From: Sphingomonas parva (ex Maeng et al. 2020)
GTDB lineage: Bacteria > Pseudomonadota > Alphaproteobacteria > Sphingomonadales > Sphingomonadaceae
Direction of reading: 5' to 3'
Length of the DNA stretch: 64,000 nucleotides
Assembly: GCF_004564275.1 (NCBI RefSeq)
Contig: NZ_SPDV01000007.1
Coordinates: 143,386 to 207,385, forward strand
The translations under genes were made by a program, and so were the position numbers. The notes beneath the pieces were generated by a model that saw only the letters and a program-made list of their open reading frames with translations, had not been told where the DNA came from and did not search any database. This document shows, one piece after another, positions 29,389 to 37,907 of the stretch; the first letter of the stretch is position 1; every line of letters starts with the position of its first letter.

Positions 29389-30069
29389 GCGCGCCGGGGC
29401 GGGATCCGCCTCCAGCAGGGTCTCGACCAGGGCATGGAAGTGCGGGCCGTGGTTCATGTGCACCCGGTGCGCGACCTCGTGCGCGACGGTGGCGCGGCGC
29501 ACCCAGTCCGGCGCAAGGATCAGCCGCCAGCTGTAGCGTATCGCTCCGCTCGATGAGCAGCTGCCCCAGCGCGACCGCTGATCGCCCACCGACACCCGCG
29601 TCACCCCGACGCCCGCCTTACTGGCGAACTCCGCCGTCTCCTTGCTGAGCACGTCGAGGGCGTGGCGCGCCAGCCAGCGCAGCAGCCGGGGCTGGACCGT
29701 CTCGCGCGGCCCCCCGGTGACGATCGTCCCGCCTTCCAGGCGGACGACGCGGGAGCGGCGCTCGTCCCACTCCACCGGGTGCGGCACGTCGTACAAGGGG
29801 ATTTCCGTGCCGGGCCCCAGGCCCTGCGCCGGCTCGATCCGGGCGAGCTGCTGCTCGATCCACGCCCGATGGCCTGCGGCCCATTCCAGGGCCCTGCGGC
29901 GCGACACGCGGCGCGGGACGGTGAGCAGCACCTCCGCCGTGCGGGGATCGACCCGCAGCCGCATGACCCGGGCACGCGGCGAGACCGAAAGCCTCAGCGG
30001 CGCCTCGGTGCCACCGCCACGGAACACCAACTCCTTATCATCGGCCTTGGTGCTGGCTCGTCCGAACAC
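29341..30069 (-). CDS. YgjP-type (M48/DUF45) metallopeptidase
   Basis: A 242-residue predicted zinc peptidase of the YgjP/SprT-like group. The N-terminal half contains RLSVSPRARVMRLRVDPR, a usual DUF45 opening. The metal site is HEVAH (His197, Glu198, His201) followed by MNHGPHFHAL with His210, and SVGDQRSRWGSCSSSG is the conserved DUF45 block before it. The function of YgjP proteins is poorly known. GTG start at 30069. It overlaps the tail of the PBP gene by 48 bp in convergent orientation and lies 4 bp after the YcgN-like gene. Confidence 0.88.
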   Translation of the reverse strand: MFGRASTKADDKELVFRGGGTEAPLRLSVSPRARVMRLRVDPRTAEVLLTVPRRVSRRRALEWAAGHRAWIEQQLARIEPAQGLGPGTEIPLYDVPHPVEWDERRSRVVRLEGGTIVTGGPRETVQPRLLRWLARHALDVLSKETAEFASKAGVGVTRVSVGDQRSRWGSCSSSGAIRYSWRLILAPDWVRRATVAHEVAHRVHMNHGPHFHALVETLLEADPAPARLWLRRHGAALHRIGA

Positions 30070-30073
30070 CGGC

Positions 30074-30514
30074 TCAGAGCTCGCGCTCGACGATATGGAA
30101 CTCGAGATCGCCCGCGTCGGCCTCGCCGATCGTCCAGCCGCGGACGGACATCTCCGCGCGGTGAACGGCCTCCGGGTCGCCGCAGATCAGATAATGCCAT
30201 TCGGGTAGCTTCTGGCCCGCCGCACGCAAACGGTAGGCGCAGGTCGTCGGCAGCCAGTCGAGCCGCTCCACCATGTCGGCCGTCAGCCGGATGCAATCGG
30301 GAACGAAGGCCCTCCGGCCACGATAATTGCTGCATCGGCCGGTCTCGCGATCGAGCAGCTTGCACGCGACATTGGTCGGATAGACATGGCCGGTTTCGTC
30401 ATCCTCGAGCTTGTGCAGGCAGCATTTCCCGCACCCGTCGCACAGCGCCTCCCATTCGCTGCGGCTGAGCTCGCCGAGCGGCTTCTCCCAGAAGGGCTCC
30501 GTCACCGCACCCAT
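30074..30514 (-). CDS. YcgN/UPF0260 cysteine-cluster protein
   Basis: A 146-residue protein with the UPF0260 pattern CDGCGKCCLHKLED (Cys25, Cys28, Cys31, Cys32), TNVACKLLD, RCSNYRGR, VPDCIRLT and the WLPTTCAYRL block. The spaced cysteines suggest a metal or Fe-S cluster, as in the YkgJ zinc- or iron-chelate family. No function is established. The ATG at 30514 overlaps the SCO1 gene by 13 bases. A GTG four codons in could also start it. Confidence 0.9.
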   Translation of the reverse strand: MGAVTEPFWEKPLGELSRSEWEALCDGCGKCCLHKLEDDETGHVYPTNVACKLLDRETGRCSNYRGRRAFVPDCIRLTADMVERLDWLPTTCAYRLRAAGQKLPEWHYLICGDPEAVHRAEMSVRGWTIGEADAGDLEFHIVEREL

Positions 30515-31095
30515 CTCTCGAGCTCGGCGGCGATCGCATCGGGTGTCTGGTCGTGCGGCAGCATCGCAATCGGTTCTCCCTTGGGCCCCATCAGGAAGAT
30601 GATGCGTGCGTGGTTCATCCGGTAGCCCTCCGGTGTCGGTTCCTTCGAATAATAGACCGCATAATGCTTCGCCGCATCGGCGATCTGCTGCGGGCTGCCG
30701 GTGAGGCCGATCAGCCGCGGATGAAAGGACGCGACATATTGCTTCAGCGCCGCCGGCGTATCTCGTTCCGGATCGACGGTGATGAACAGCGGCTGCACCT
30801 TGGCCGCCAATGCCGGGTCGCTCTTCTCGAACTGGCGCAGCGCCTGGCCGATCGCGGCGAGGTCGGTGGGGCAGACATCGGGGCAATTGGCGAAGCCGAA
30901 ATAGACGATGCGGTACTTGCCGGCGAAATCACTGTCGCGGACCTGGCGGCCGTTCTGATCGGTCAGGGTGAAGGGCCCCCCGATCGCGGCGCCCTGCAGC
31001 GGAGGCTCCTGCCGGGCATCGCTGCACGCGGCGGCGAGCACGCCCAAAAAGAGCGAAAGGATCAGGAAAATGCGAGACTTGGCGGTTTCGTTCAT
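30502..31095 (-). CDS. SCO1/SenC copper chaperone-like lipoprotein
   Basis: A 197-residue thioredoxin-fold protein that typically delivers copper to the CuA site of cytochrome c oxidase. The copper ligands are Cys71 and Cys75 (FANCPDVCP) and His162 (MNHARIIF). The N-terminus is a lipoprotein signal with Cys24 in LAAAC, so it is likely anchored on the periplasmic face. It is first in a minus-strand run SCO1-ycgN-ygjP, divergent from the ankyrin gene with a 60-bp gap. No cytochrome oxidase genes are in the window. Confidence 0.93.
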   Translation of the reverse strand: MNETAKSRIFLILSLFLGVLAAACSDARQEPPLQGAAIGGPFTLTDQNGRQVRDSDFAGKYRIVYFGFANCPDVCPTDLAAIGQALRQFEKSDPALAAKVQPLFITVDPERDTPAALKQYVASFHPRLIGLTGSPQQIADAAKHYAVYYSKEPTPEGYRMNHARIIFLMGPKGEPIAMLPHDQTPDAIAAELERWVR

Positions 31096-31155
31096 GGCGC
31101 CGGCAGCCTTGCTTTGCTATGGGCCGGCGATCAAGTCGGGAGTGACGGGGTAAAG

Positions 31156-31758
31156 ATGGTGGGCAGGGGTTTGGCCGCCGCGCTGGTCGCGGCAACGCTG
31201 GTGATCGCAGCGCCGGCAACGGCGCAGAACTATTCGGACGCCTATACTTTCCTGAAGGCTGTCAAGGAACGCGACGGCGAAAAGGTCGCCTCCGTCCTCT
31301 CGCAGCCGGGCACGATCGCGATCAATGCGCGCGAACGCGGCACCGGCGAAGGCGCGCTCCACATCGTCACGCGCGCCCGCGACCTGACCTGGCTCACCTA
31401 TCTCCTCGGCAAGGGCGCCCGGGCCGACCTCCAGAACGAGCAGGGCAATTCCGCGCTCTCGATCGCGGCCCAGCTCGGCTGGACCGACGGCGCCCAGGTT
31501 CTGCTTGCCCGCAAGGCGAGCGTCGACCTTCCGAACAGCAGGGGCGAGACTCCGCTGATCCTGGCCGTGCAGCGGCGCGACATCGCGATGGTTCGCCTGC
31601 TCCTCGAGCGGGGCGCCAATCCGAAGAAGGCGGACAGCGTTGCCGGCCTCTCGGCGATCGATTACGCGGCGCAGGACGCCCGCTCGACGGCGATTCTCAA
31701 GCTGCTCCAGGAGAGCGGAGAGACGAAGGCCAAGCCGGTCGCCGGGCCGAAGCTCTGA
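31156..31758 (+). CDS. Exported ankyrin-repeat protein
   Basis: A 200-residue protein with a signal peptide (1-23, ending APATAQ) and about three to four ankyrin repeats from residue ~56 onward (GEGALHIVTRARDLTWLTYL, GNSALSIAAQLGWTDGAQVL, GETPLILAVQRRDIAMVRLL, GLSAIDYAAQ). It would act as a periplasmic protein-binding scaffold; the partner is unknown. The ATG at 31156 starts the signal peptide; the upstream open frame is a shadow of the SCO1 gene. Confidence 0.88.
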   Translation: MVGRGLAAALVAATLVIAAPATAQNYSDAYTFLKAVKERDGEKVASVLSQPGTIAINARERGTGEGALHIVTRARDLTWLTYLLGKGARADLQNEQGNSALSIAAQLGWTDGAQVLLARKASVDLPNSRGETPLILAVQRRDIAMVRLLLERGANPKKADSVAGLSAIDYAAQDARSTAILKLLQESGETKAKPVAGPKL

Positions 31759-31792
31759 GAAGAGGCGGCGCTCGCCGCCTGCTCGAAAGCTG

Positions 31793-32290
31793 TCAGCTGA
31801 ATCCGGCGAGCGCCGGATCGAGATCCCCCACCAACCGCCGGGCGGCTCTCCGGGCGAAGCGCAGCGTCTCCGCCTTGCGCCGCGCGGGGGCCAGCTTGCG
31901 AAGCGCCGCGTCGCGGATCACGGCGGCGTCGTAGCGATCGGCGACGATCAGCCCGCACAGGTCCGGCTGGAAGCCGTCACCGTCGAATGGCCCCAGGTCG
32001 AAGCCGGCGGGCACCGCCCAGAAGAAGCGATCGCAATAATCGAGATAGTCGGGCCATTTGCCGTCGCCGAGCAGATCGGCCCGCGAGACCTTGATCTCGA
32101 CGATGGTGATCAGGCCGGCGGAATCGATCGCCATCATGTCGGCGCGCCGCCCGTTCGGCAGCGGCACCTCGCAGAGGGCAAAAGCGTCCTGGTTGAAGAA
32201 CAGCCGGGTGACGCCCCTGGCCACGTCCTGCGCGGCCAGGGGAGAATCTTGGAAGCAGGGTTCCGGGCGGGAACTCGGAGTCGAGGCCAT
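31793..32290 (-). CDS. mmcB: MmcB-family DNA repair protein
   Basis: A 165-residue protein of the alphaproteobacterial MmcB family, which in Caulobacter is tied to repair of DNA interstrand cross-link or mitomycin C damage. The nuclease-like core has Asp51 (RRADMMAI) and Glu65-x-Lys67 (IVEIKVSRAD), the PD-(D/E)xK arrangement, followed by KWPDYLDYCDRFFWAVP. The ATG at 32290 is preferred; a GTG one codon earlier is possible. Single gene on the minus strand, converging with the ankyrin gene. Confidence 0.88.
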   Translation of the reverse strand: MASTPSSRPEPCFQDSPLAAQDVARGVTRLFFNQDAFALCEVPLPNGRRADMMAIDSAGLITIVEIKVSRADLLGDGKWPDYLDYCDRFFWAVPAGFDLGPFDGDGFQPDLCGLIVADRYDAAVIRDAALRKLAPARRKAETLRFARRAARRLVGDLDPALAGFS

Positions 32291-32333
32291 CACCCGGCAA
32301 TAGAATGAAACAAGAACGAATGCGAGTCCGCTC

Positions 32334-33029
32334 TCAGCGATAGAAGACGTGATTGCCCACCGCAGCGACTCGGCGGAGGCCACGCCAGGACGGCCGCACC
32401 TTCTTCGCGTGGAAGAACAGCGCGCGCGGCGCGTGACCGTCGGCGAGATCCTCTAGGGCGATGCGGGCAATCGCCACGGCTTTCCGCCACGCCGGCGAGC
32501 TGCGCGGCACTGCGGGCAGGCGGCCGCCGCGCACGAAGGAAAATTGGCCCTTCTGCTTGACGACACCGCAAACGCTGGAGGGAAAACGGCCGGAGCGGGC
32601 GCGGTTCACGACCACCTCGGCGACGCTGAGCTGGCCGACGAGCGGCTCGCCCCTGGTCTCGAAATAGACCGCATTGGCGAGGCATTCGTGCTCCGCGCTG
32701 TTCGTCCGCGCGGTCGAATGATCGGCGACCAATTGGGCAAGGCTGCGGCGAACCGCAGCCGCCTTGGCCTGCGGCGCAGGCGCAATCGGGGCGGCGATCG
32801 CCGGCGCAGCCGGGACGACTGTCTCAGGCACGGCGTCGGCTTGCGGCGCGGGCGCGGCATCCTGCGGCAACGAATTGTTAACGGCGATACCCTGATGAAG
32901 GGTCGGGTCGGAAGAAGAGACCGGCGGCGTCGTGAACTCCCAGGCGCGGGAGGGGCCGGCATAGAGGGTGCCGAATGCGGCAACCACAACAGCCGCGGAG
33001 ATGCCCGCGGCATGCTTGATGCGAATCAT
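32334..33029 (-). CDS. Cell wall hydrolase (SleB/CwlJ-type)
   Basis: A 231-residue exported hydrolase. A signal peptide covers about 1-29 (GPSRAWE). A Pro/Ala-rich linker (about 50-95) leads to the Hydrolase_2 domain: EHECLANAVYFETRGEPLVG, VAEVVVNRARSGRFPSSVCGVV, QFSFVRGG and the C-terminal HVFYR. The catalytic Glu is probably in the YFETRGE block. The family cleaves peptidoglycan (lytic or glucosaminidase type). Upstream is a 183-bp gap (33030-33212) with no clear promoter or ORF visible to me. Confidence 0.93.
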   Translation of the reverse strand: MIRIKHAAGISAAVVVAAFGTLYAGPSRAWEFTTPPVSSSDPTLHQGIAVNNSLPQDAAPAPQADAVPETVVPAAPAIAAPIAPAPQAKAAAVRRSLAQLVADHSTARTNSAEHECLANAVYFETRGEPLVGQLSVAEVVVNRARSGRFPSSVCGVVKQKGQFSFVRGGRLPAVPRSSPAWRKAVAIARIALEDLADGHAPRALFFHAKKVRPSWRGLRRVAAVGNHVFYR

Positions 33030-33212
33030 CTGATCTCAAGTCGATGCGGCTGGCTCCGCCCGGAACCGGGTGCGTATTCCTAACCCTGTGCACCCAGGGG
33101 CTGCCCTCCGTCTCGCGTGGCCGGTCACCTCCCCAATAACCCCGGGTTCGGCCGGCCCCCGCTCTTGCGCGAAAGTGCTGACGGGGCCTTTACTCGTTGC
33201 GCCGATGGAACG

Positions 33213-33554
33213 TCAACCGACCGAATTCATATCGGCGGCGAACCGTTCTGCGGACGGGACGTCCAGTTCGATCACCCAGAGGTCTGGGTCGAACCGACGC
33301 CGCCTTGCGAGGAAATCGCTCATTTCCAGAGACTTGTCTGTCTCTGCCGTGAGCGCCAGCTGCCACGAATAGAGTCCGTCGGCGCCGAGCAGGCGCTCGT
33401 AGAGGCGCGGATTTGTCCCCTTTTCGGTCAGAATGACGAGGATAGATCCCGAACTTTCGTCGCCCTTGCTGAGAACGGCCGCGAACCCGCCCTCCGCCTC
33501 CGCCTTTCGGACCAACGCTCCGATCAGGAGATTGGTGGAAAGCCGGGGAATCAT
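33213..33554 (-). CDS. DUF1491 family protein
   Basis: A 113-residue protein matching DUF1491, with the block GALVRKAEAEGGFAAVLSKG, then SGSILVIL, YERLLG and the C-terminal LWVIELDVPSAERFAA. No membrane segment. Function unknown; the family is conserved in alphaproteobacteria near ptsN. ATG at 33554 overlaps the thioesterase stop by four bases (ATGA). Confidence 0.88.
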   Translation of the reverse strand: MIPRLSTNLLIGALVRKAEAEGGFAAVLSKGDESSGSILVILTEKGTNPRLYERLLGADGLYSWQLALTAETDKSLEMSDFLARRRRFDPDLWVIELDVPSAERFAADMNSVG

Positions 33555-34036
33555 TCCGAAGCGTAACCGCGGAGCGTCGACAGCGGGATGTGGGAGCGCA
33601 TGAACGTGCCCGTGCCCCGGGCAGCCTCTTCACCGCTCGAATCGATCAGCCGCGCTTCGCCGACGAGCACCCGTCGCCGGCCGCTTGCCCAGCGGCCCTC
33701 CGCAATGACCGGGCCCGTCCTCAGTGGACGGGTGAACAACAGGTTGAACGCGGTCGTCAGCAGGAAGCGATCGGTGACGAGGCTGTTGCACGCGTAGAAG
33801 GCCGCATCGTCCAGCATCTTGAAGTAGACGGTGCCGTGCGCGGCGCCCGCGGCGTGGAAATTGCCCTCATGAATCTCGAAGCGGATGCGGGCGAAGCCTT
33901 CCTCGACGATCTCGAGATCGGACTCGAACAGCGCGTTGATCGGCGCGTGGCGATAGAGCGATTCGAGCGCCCGGTAATGCGCTTCGGCGCCGGCGAAGAC
34001 GGCGGGCCGGCCGGCCGCCTCAGGCGGCGTGGGCAC
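33551..34036 (-). CDS. PaaI-type hotdog-fold thioesterase
   Basis: A 161-residue hotdog thioesterase. The active-site segment AAGAAHGTVYFKMLDDAAFYACNS holds the HG and Asp expected in PaaI-like enzymes, followed by LLTTAFNLLFTRPLRTGPVIAEG and GTGTFMRS. The substrate acyl-CoA is unknown. The GTG start at 34036 overlaps the ptsN end by 17 bases, and the stop overlaps DUF1491. Confidence 0.88.
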   Translation of the reverse strand: MPTPPEAAGRPAVFAGAEAHYRALESLYRHAPINALFESDLEIVEEGFARIRFEIHEGNFHAAGAAHGTVYFKMLDDAAFYACNSLVTDRFLLTTAFNLLFTRPLRTGPVIAEGRWASGRRRVLVGEARLIDSSGEEAARGTGTFMRSHIPLSTLRGYASE

Positions 34037-34487
34037 TCTCGACTCCGGCGAGGAGGGCGAAGATCGCGTCCCGCGAGCGCGCGCCGCGAAGCTTTGCGAC
34101 GATGTCTCGATCGCGAAGCGTGCGGCTGACGCTGGCCAGGGCCTTTAGATGGTCGGCGCCTGCATCGGGGGGCGAGAGGATCACGAACACGAGATCGACC
34201 GGCAGGGTGTCGACCGACTGAAATTCGATCGGGGCAGTCAGCCGCGCGAAGTAGCCGTAGACTCGCTCCAGTCCCTCGATCTTGCCATGGGGAATCGCGA
34301 CTCCGCCGCCGAATCCGGTCGAGCCGAGCTTCTCGCGATCGCTGATTGCGCCGACGATGTCGCGCGCGGGAAGCCCTGTCTGGCGGCTGGCCGTGACGGC
34401 GACCTGCTGGAACAGCGCCTTCTTGTTCGCCGCCGAGAGGGCGGCATCAATGCCGTCCACGGTCAGCAGATGGGACAGATCACTCAT
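34020..34487 (-). CDS. ptsN: PTS IIA-like nitrogen-regulatory protein PtsN (EIIA-Ntr)
   Basis: A 155-residue phosphocarrier protein of the nitrogen PTS. The phosphorylated His lies in GVAIPHGKIEGLERV; DREKLGSTGFGGGVA is the family block before it. It signals carbon/nitrogen or potassium state through protein contacts. It sits after hpf with a 64-bp gap, as in the rpoN-hpf-ptsN arrangement of many proteobacteria, but no rpoN is present here. Confidence 0.96.
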   Translation of the reverse strand: MSDLSHLLTVDGIDAALSAANKKALFQQVAVTASRQTGLPARDIVGAISDREKLGSTGFGGGVAIPHGKIEGLERVYGYFARLTAPIEFQSVDTLPVDLVFVILSPPDAGADHLKALASVSRTLRDRDIVAKLRGARSRDAIFALLAGVESAHAA

Positions 34488-34551
34488 CGAACTTGATTTC
34501 CACGGGCGGTACGCGCCGCCAACGCTTATCGGAGAGCAGGCTTCCCGAGGC

Positions 34552-35130
34552 TCATTCCGCCTTCGGTTCGACCCAGCCGATCGTGCCGTCCTCGCGGCGA
34601 TAGACCATGTTGAAGCTGCCCGTGCCGCTGTTGCGGAACATCAGCGCATTGGTGTTGCGCAGATCGAGCATCATCACCGCATCCGAGACGCTCGCATCGG
34701 GAATGTCGACACGCGTCTCGGCCACCACCGGCGGGTGCTCGCCGGCCTCGTCGGCTTCGGCGTCGGCGGTCGCGAGGACGCGATATTCGGCGTTGGCGAG
34801 ATCCTCGAGCGCCGCAGCCGGCACGGGCGCCTGGCGATCCTTGAGGCGGCGCGTGTAGCGTCGGAGCTGCTTCTCCACCTTGTCCGCGGCGCCGTCGAAC
34901 GCGGCATGCGCATCGGCGGCACGATCGGTGCCCTTCAGCACCATGCCGACCGGCACGTAGGCGACGATCTCACAGGTGAAGCCGTGATCGTGCGGCCCCT
35001 TGCCGAAGGTCACCTGGGCGGAGATCGCGCGCGAGAAATATTTGTCGGCGATGGCATTCAGCCGTTGCTCGACGCGGCTCCGAAGCGCCTCGCCCGTATC
35101 GACCTGATGTCCCGAGACCCGGATGTCCAT
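34552..35130 (-). CDS. hpf: Long-form hibernation promoting factor (HPF/RaiA)
   Basis: A 192-residue long HPF that dimerises 70S ribosomes into inactive 100S particles. The N-terminal S30AE domain begins MDIRVSGHQVDTGEALRSRV; the C-terminal dimerisation domain contains AVMMLDLRNTNALMFRNS and ends with the GTIGWVEPK block. A long linker joins them. The ATG at 35130 fits the family N-terminus; a GTG five codons upstream is less likely. It lies 54 bp after dnaQ. Confidence 0.96.
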   Translation of the reverse strand: MDIRVSGHQVDTGEALRSRVEQRLNAIADKYFSRAISAQVTFGKGPHDHGFTCEIVAYVPVGMVLKGTDRAADAHAAFDGAADKVEKQLRRYTRRLKDRQAPVPAAALEDLANAEYRVLATADAEADEAGEHPPVVAETRVDIPDASVSDAVMMLDLRNTNALMFRNSGTGSFNMVYRREDGTIGWVEPKAE

Positions 35131-35184
35131 GCGACACTCCACCACAGTTTTCGGGCGCGGATTAGGCCCCGCGCCGGGCAGGCG

Positions 35185-35898
35185 TCAACCGCGTGCGTCG
35201 ATCCGGTTCCAGATCGGATCGGCGATCGTCGCGAGAAAGGCCGCGTGCGCCGCCAGCTCTTCCTCGCTCGGCGCATGCGGCCGCGGCGGGCGCACCGTCG
35301 CAACCAGCCGTTCGGGAACAAACCCTTCGGAAGGCTGAGGATTCTTCTCTTCCACGATGATCGTGTCGGCGAGCGAAAAGCCGATCTGGCGGCCGCCGGT
35401 CAGCTCCACATAACATTGGGCGAGCAGCTGCGCGTCGATCAGCGCGCCGTGCTTGATGCGCAGGCTGCGGTCGACGCCGAACCGTGTACAAAGTGCGTCG
35501 AGACTGTGCTTCGCGCCCGGATGCTTGGTGCGGGCGAGCGCCAGCGTGTCGATCATCCGGCTCATGCAGATCAGCGGGCGGGCGCAATTGCCGAGCTCGT
35601 GATTGAGAAAGCCGAAATCGAAGCTCGCATTGTGCGCCACCAGCGGCGCGTCGCCGAGGAAATCGAGCAGCTCCTCCACTTTCTCGTGGAAGCGCGGCTT
35701 GTCCGAGAGGAAGATCTCGGACAGGCCGTGCACCGCTTCCGCGCCGGCGGGCATCGAGCGGTCGGGATTGAAATAAGCGTGGAAGGTGCGGCCGGTCTCG
35801 ACCCGGTTGACCAGCTCGACGCAACCGATCTCCACCATGCGATCGCCGGTGAGCGGATTGAGGCCGGTGGTTTCGGTGTCGAAGACGATTTCGCGCAT
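35185..35898 (-). CDS. dnaQ: DNA polymerase III epsilon subunit (proofreading exonuclease)
   Basis: A 237-residue DEDDh exonuclease, the proofreader of the replicative polymerase. The metal residues are Asp7 and Glu9 (VFDTETTG), the Asp in HNASFDFGFL and the His...Asp pair in KHGALIDAQLLAQ. GDRMVEIG is the other family block. The C-terminus after ~190 would bind the alpha subunit. It ends the minus-strand run ppsR-maf-aroE-coaE-dnaQ that leads away from the probable origin; 7 bp separate it from coaE. Confidence 0.97.
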   Translation of the reverse strand: MREIVFDTETTGLNPLTGDRMVEIGCVELVNRVETGRTFHAYFNPDRSMPAGAEAVHGLSEIFLSDKPRFHEKVEELLDFLGDAPLVAHNASFDFGFLNHELGNCARPLICMSRMIDTLALARTKHPGAKHSLDALCTRFGVDRSLRIKHGALIDAQLLAQCYVELTGGRQIGFSLADTIIVEEKNPQPSEGFVPERLVATVRPPRPHAPSEEELAAHAAFLATIADPIWNRIDARG

Positions 35899-35905
35899 GG
35901 CCGGC

Positions 35906-36496
35906 TTATGAGTTCCCGGGCTCGCTCAGACAAGCAACGATGCGGCGAACCGAGTCGCGAGTCTGCTCTAATGAGCCTCCCGTGTCGATCACGAAGTCGG
36001 CGCGCGCCCGCTTCTCCGCATCGGGGAGCTGCTGCGCGAGAATCCGCGCGAACTTCTCTTCGGTCATTCCCGGACGGGCCAGGACGCGATCGCGCTGGAC
36101 GGCGGCCGGCGCGGACACGACCGCGATCCTGTCGACGTCGCGCCACCCCTCTTTCTCGAACAGCAGAGGGATGTCGAGCACGACCAGCGGCGCCGCGGCG
36201 TTGGCGGCGAGGAAGGATTCGCGCTCCCGGGCAACGGCGGGATGGACCAGAGCCTCGAGCCGGCGGAGTGCCTCGGGCGCGGCGAGCACCCGCTCGGCGA
36301 GGGCGCCGCGATCGACTCCGCGTGCGCTGGTAGTGCCGGGGAAATGAGTTTCGATCTCCGCGACGAGAGCGCCTTCCGGTCCCTGGAGGCGATGAACCGC
36401 CGCATCGGCATCGAACACCGGCACGCCTTGCGCCGCGAACATCGCCGCGACCGTCGACTTGCCCATCCCGATCGAGCCGGTGAGGCCGAGCTTCAT
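35906..36496 (-). CDS. coaE: Dephospho-CoA kinase
   Basis: Phosphorylates dephospho-CoA, the last step of CoA synthesis. The 196 residues start with the P-loop GLTGSIGMGKST and have VFDADAAVH and the LVVLDIPLLFEK block. The C-terminal lid includes DRVLARPGMTEEKFARIL. The ATG at 36496 overlaps the aroE stop (ATGA). The frame runs farther upstream antisense to aroE, without CoaE sequence. Confidence 0.96.
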   Translation of the reverse strand: MKLGLTGSIGMGKSTVAAMFAAQGVPVFDADAAVHRLQGPEGALVAEIETHFPGTTSARGVDRGALAERVLAAPEALRRLEALVHPAVARERESFLAANAAAPLVVLDIPLLFEKEGWRDVDRIAVVSAPAAVQRDRVLARPGMTEEKFARILAQQLPDAEKRARADFVIDTGGSLEQTRDSVRRIVACLSEPGNS

Positions 36497-37314
36497 GACG
36501 TCAGCAGTGCCCGCAGCTCGTCGTCGCAATCGGCCGGTGGAGCCGCGCCGAAGAAGAGGCGGAACGCGGATTTCGCTTGGCCGATCAGCATCGCCAGACC
36601 GTCGACCGGCGCCAGGCCCAGCGATGCCGCGCGGGCGAGCAGGGCGGTGTCCACCGGCGCATAGACCATGTCGAGCACGAACGCGTTCCCGGCCATGCTG
36701 CCGAGGCCGGCGAGCAGTGACTCCGGCATCGGATCGAAGCCCGTCATGCCGAGCGGCGTCGCGTTCAACAGGCCGGTCGCGTCGGCGAGAGCGTCCGTCG
36801 CCGCGCTGAAGGGGAGGGCTCTGCCTTGGCAGCCGAATGCGGCGAGCAGGTCTTCGGCCTTCGCGGGGTCTCGGGCGACCACGCGGATGTCCTGGACGCG
36901 CGCCTGCTTCAGCCATGCCATCGCCGCACGTGCCGCGCCCCCGGCTCCAACCAGCACGATCGGGCCGTCTGCGCGACAGCCGCCGAGCGCCTCCGAGATG
37001 CCCAGCACGTCGGTGTTGAGCCCGCGCAAGCGGCCGTTCTCCGGCACGATGCAGTTCACGGCACCCACCTCGACGCTGTCGACGGCATCGAGTTGATCGA
37101 TCACGGCGATCTTGTGGGGAATCGTGACGTTGCACCCGCGCCAGTCGCCATCCCCCCGGCGCGACCCGAGGAACTCGGCGAGTCCGTCCTGGGCCACCTG
37201 GGTACGGCAATAGCGTCCCGGCAGGCCGAGGCGCTCAAGCCATAGGCCGTGGATCAGCGGCGACTTGGAATGGGCGATCGGATCACCGATCACCTCGGCA
37301 TAAGGAACGCTCAT
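36493..37314 (-). CDS. aroE: Shikimate dehydrogenase (NADP+)
   Basis: Reduces 3-dehydroshikimate in aromatic amino acid synthesis. The 273 residues include VIGDPIAHSKSPLIHG, the catalytic Lys in NVTIPHK, GAVNCIV, the Rossmann motif VLVGAGGAARAAM and the C-terminal GLAMLIGQA block. The ATG at 37314 overlaps the maf stop by one base (TGATG). The TTG immediately before it, at 37317, could also serve. Confidence 0.97.
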   Translation of the reverse strand: MSVPYAEVIGDPIAHSKSPLIHGLWLERLGLPGRYCRTQVAQDGLAEFLGSRRGDGDWRGCNVTIPHKIAVIDQLDAVDSVEVGAVNCIVPENGRLRGLNTDVLGISEALGGCRADGPIVLVGAGGAARAAMAWLKQARVQDIRVVARDPAKAEDLLAAFGCQGRALPFSAATDALADATGLLNATPLGMTGFDPMPESLLAGLGSMAGNAFVLDMVYAPVDTALLARAASLGLAPVDGLAMLIGQAKSAFRLFFGAAPPADCDDELRALLTS

Positions 37315-37907
37315 CAACGTGCCAGATAGCCGCGCTCGCGCAATTGGGCGAGCAGGGGAAGGAGAGGCATGCCGAGCACGGCGAAATGGCTGCCCTCGAT
37401 CCGGTCGAACAATTGCGCGCCGGGCCCTTCGACACGGTAGCCGCCGACGCTCCAGCGGATGTGCTCATATTCGCGGTCGAGATAGGCTTCGAGGAACGCC
37501 TCGCTCAGCGGCCGCATCGACAGCTCGACCGTCTCGCAACACCACCAGGCCGCCACGCCGGCCTCGGCGATCACCGCGGCCGAATGGAGCCGGTGGGTGG
37601 TGCCGGCCAGCGCACGCAACTGCGTCTTTGCATCGTCGCGCGATCTCGGCTTGCTGAGCATCGTTCCATCCGGCAGTTCCAGCGTCTGGTCGGAGCCGAG
37701 CACGAGGTCGCCCGCCACGCCCGTGACCGAGATCGCCTTGAGCTGGGCCAGCTCCTCGGCGATGCCACGCGCGTCGAATCCGGCGCCGCTGAGCCCCGCC
37801 TTGGCCGCTTCCTCGTCGAGCGAAGCCTCGGCTGTGTCGAACGGGACGCCGGCGCGGGCCAGCATCTCGCGCCGCGTGCTGCTCTTCGAAGCCAGCAGCA
37901 GCCTCAC
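37314..37907 (-). CDS. maf: Maf-family nucleotide pyrophosphatase
   Basis: A 197-residue Maf-like NTP pyrophosphatase that hydrolyses dTTP, UTP or modified nucleotides. The opening LLLASKSSTRREMLARAG is the family signature; the catalytic block is LVLGSDQTLEL and KPRSRDDAKTQLRALAG. The typical Lys/Arg and Asp residues are retained. The GTG at 37907 overlaps the ppsR stop (GTGA). It lies between ppsR and aroE as in many alphaproteobacterial origin regions. Confidence 0.94.
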   Translation of the reverse strand: MRLLLASKSSTRREMLARAGVPFDTAEASLDEEAAKAGLSGAGFDARGIAEELAQLKAISVTGVAGDLVLGSDQTLELPDGTMLSKPRSRDDAKTQLRALAGTTHRLHSAAVIAEAGVAAWWCCETVELSMRPLSEAFLEAYLDREYEHIRWSVGGYRVEGPGAQLFDRIEGSHFAVLGMPLLPLLAQLRERGYLAR

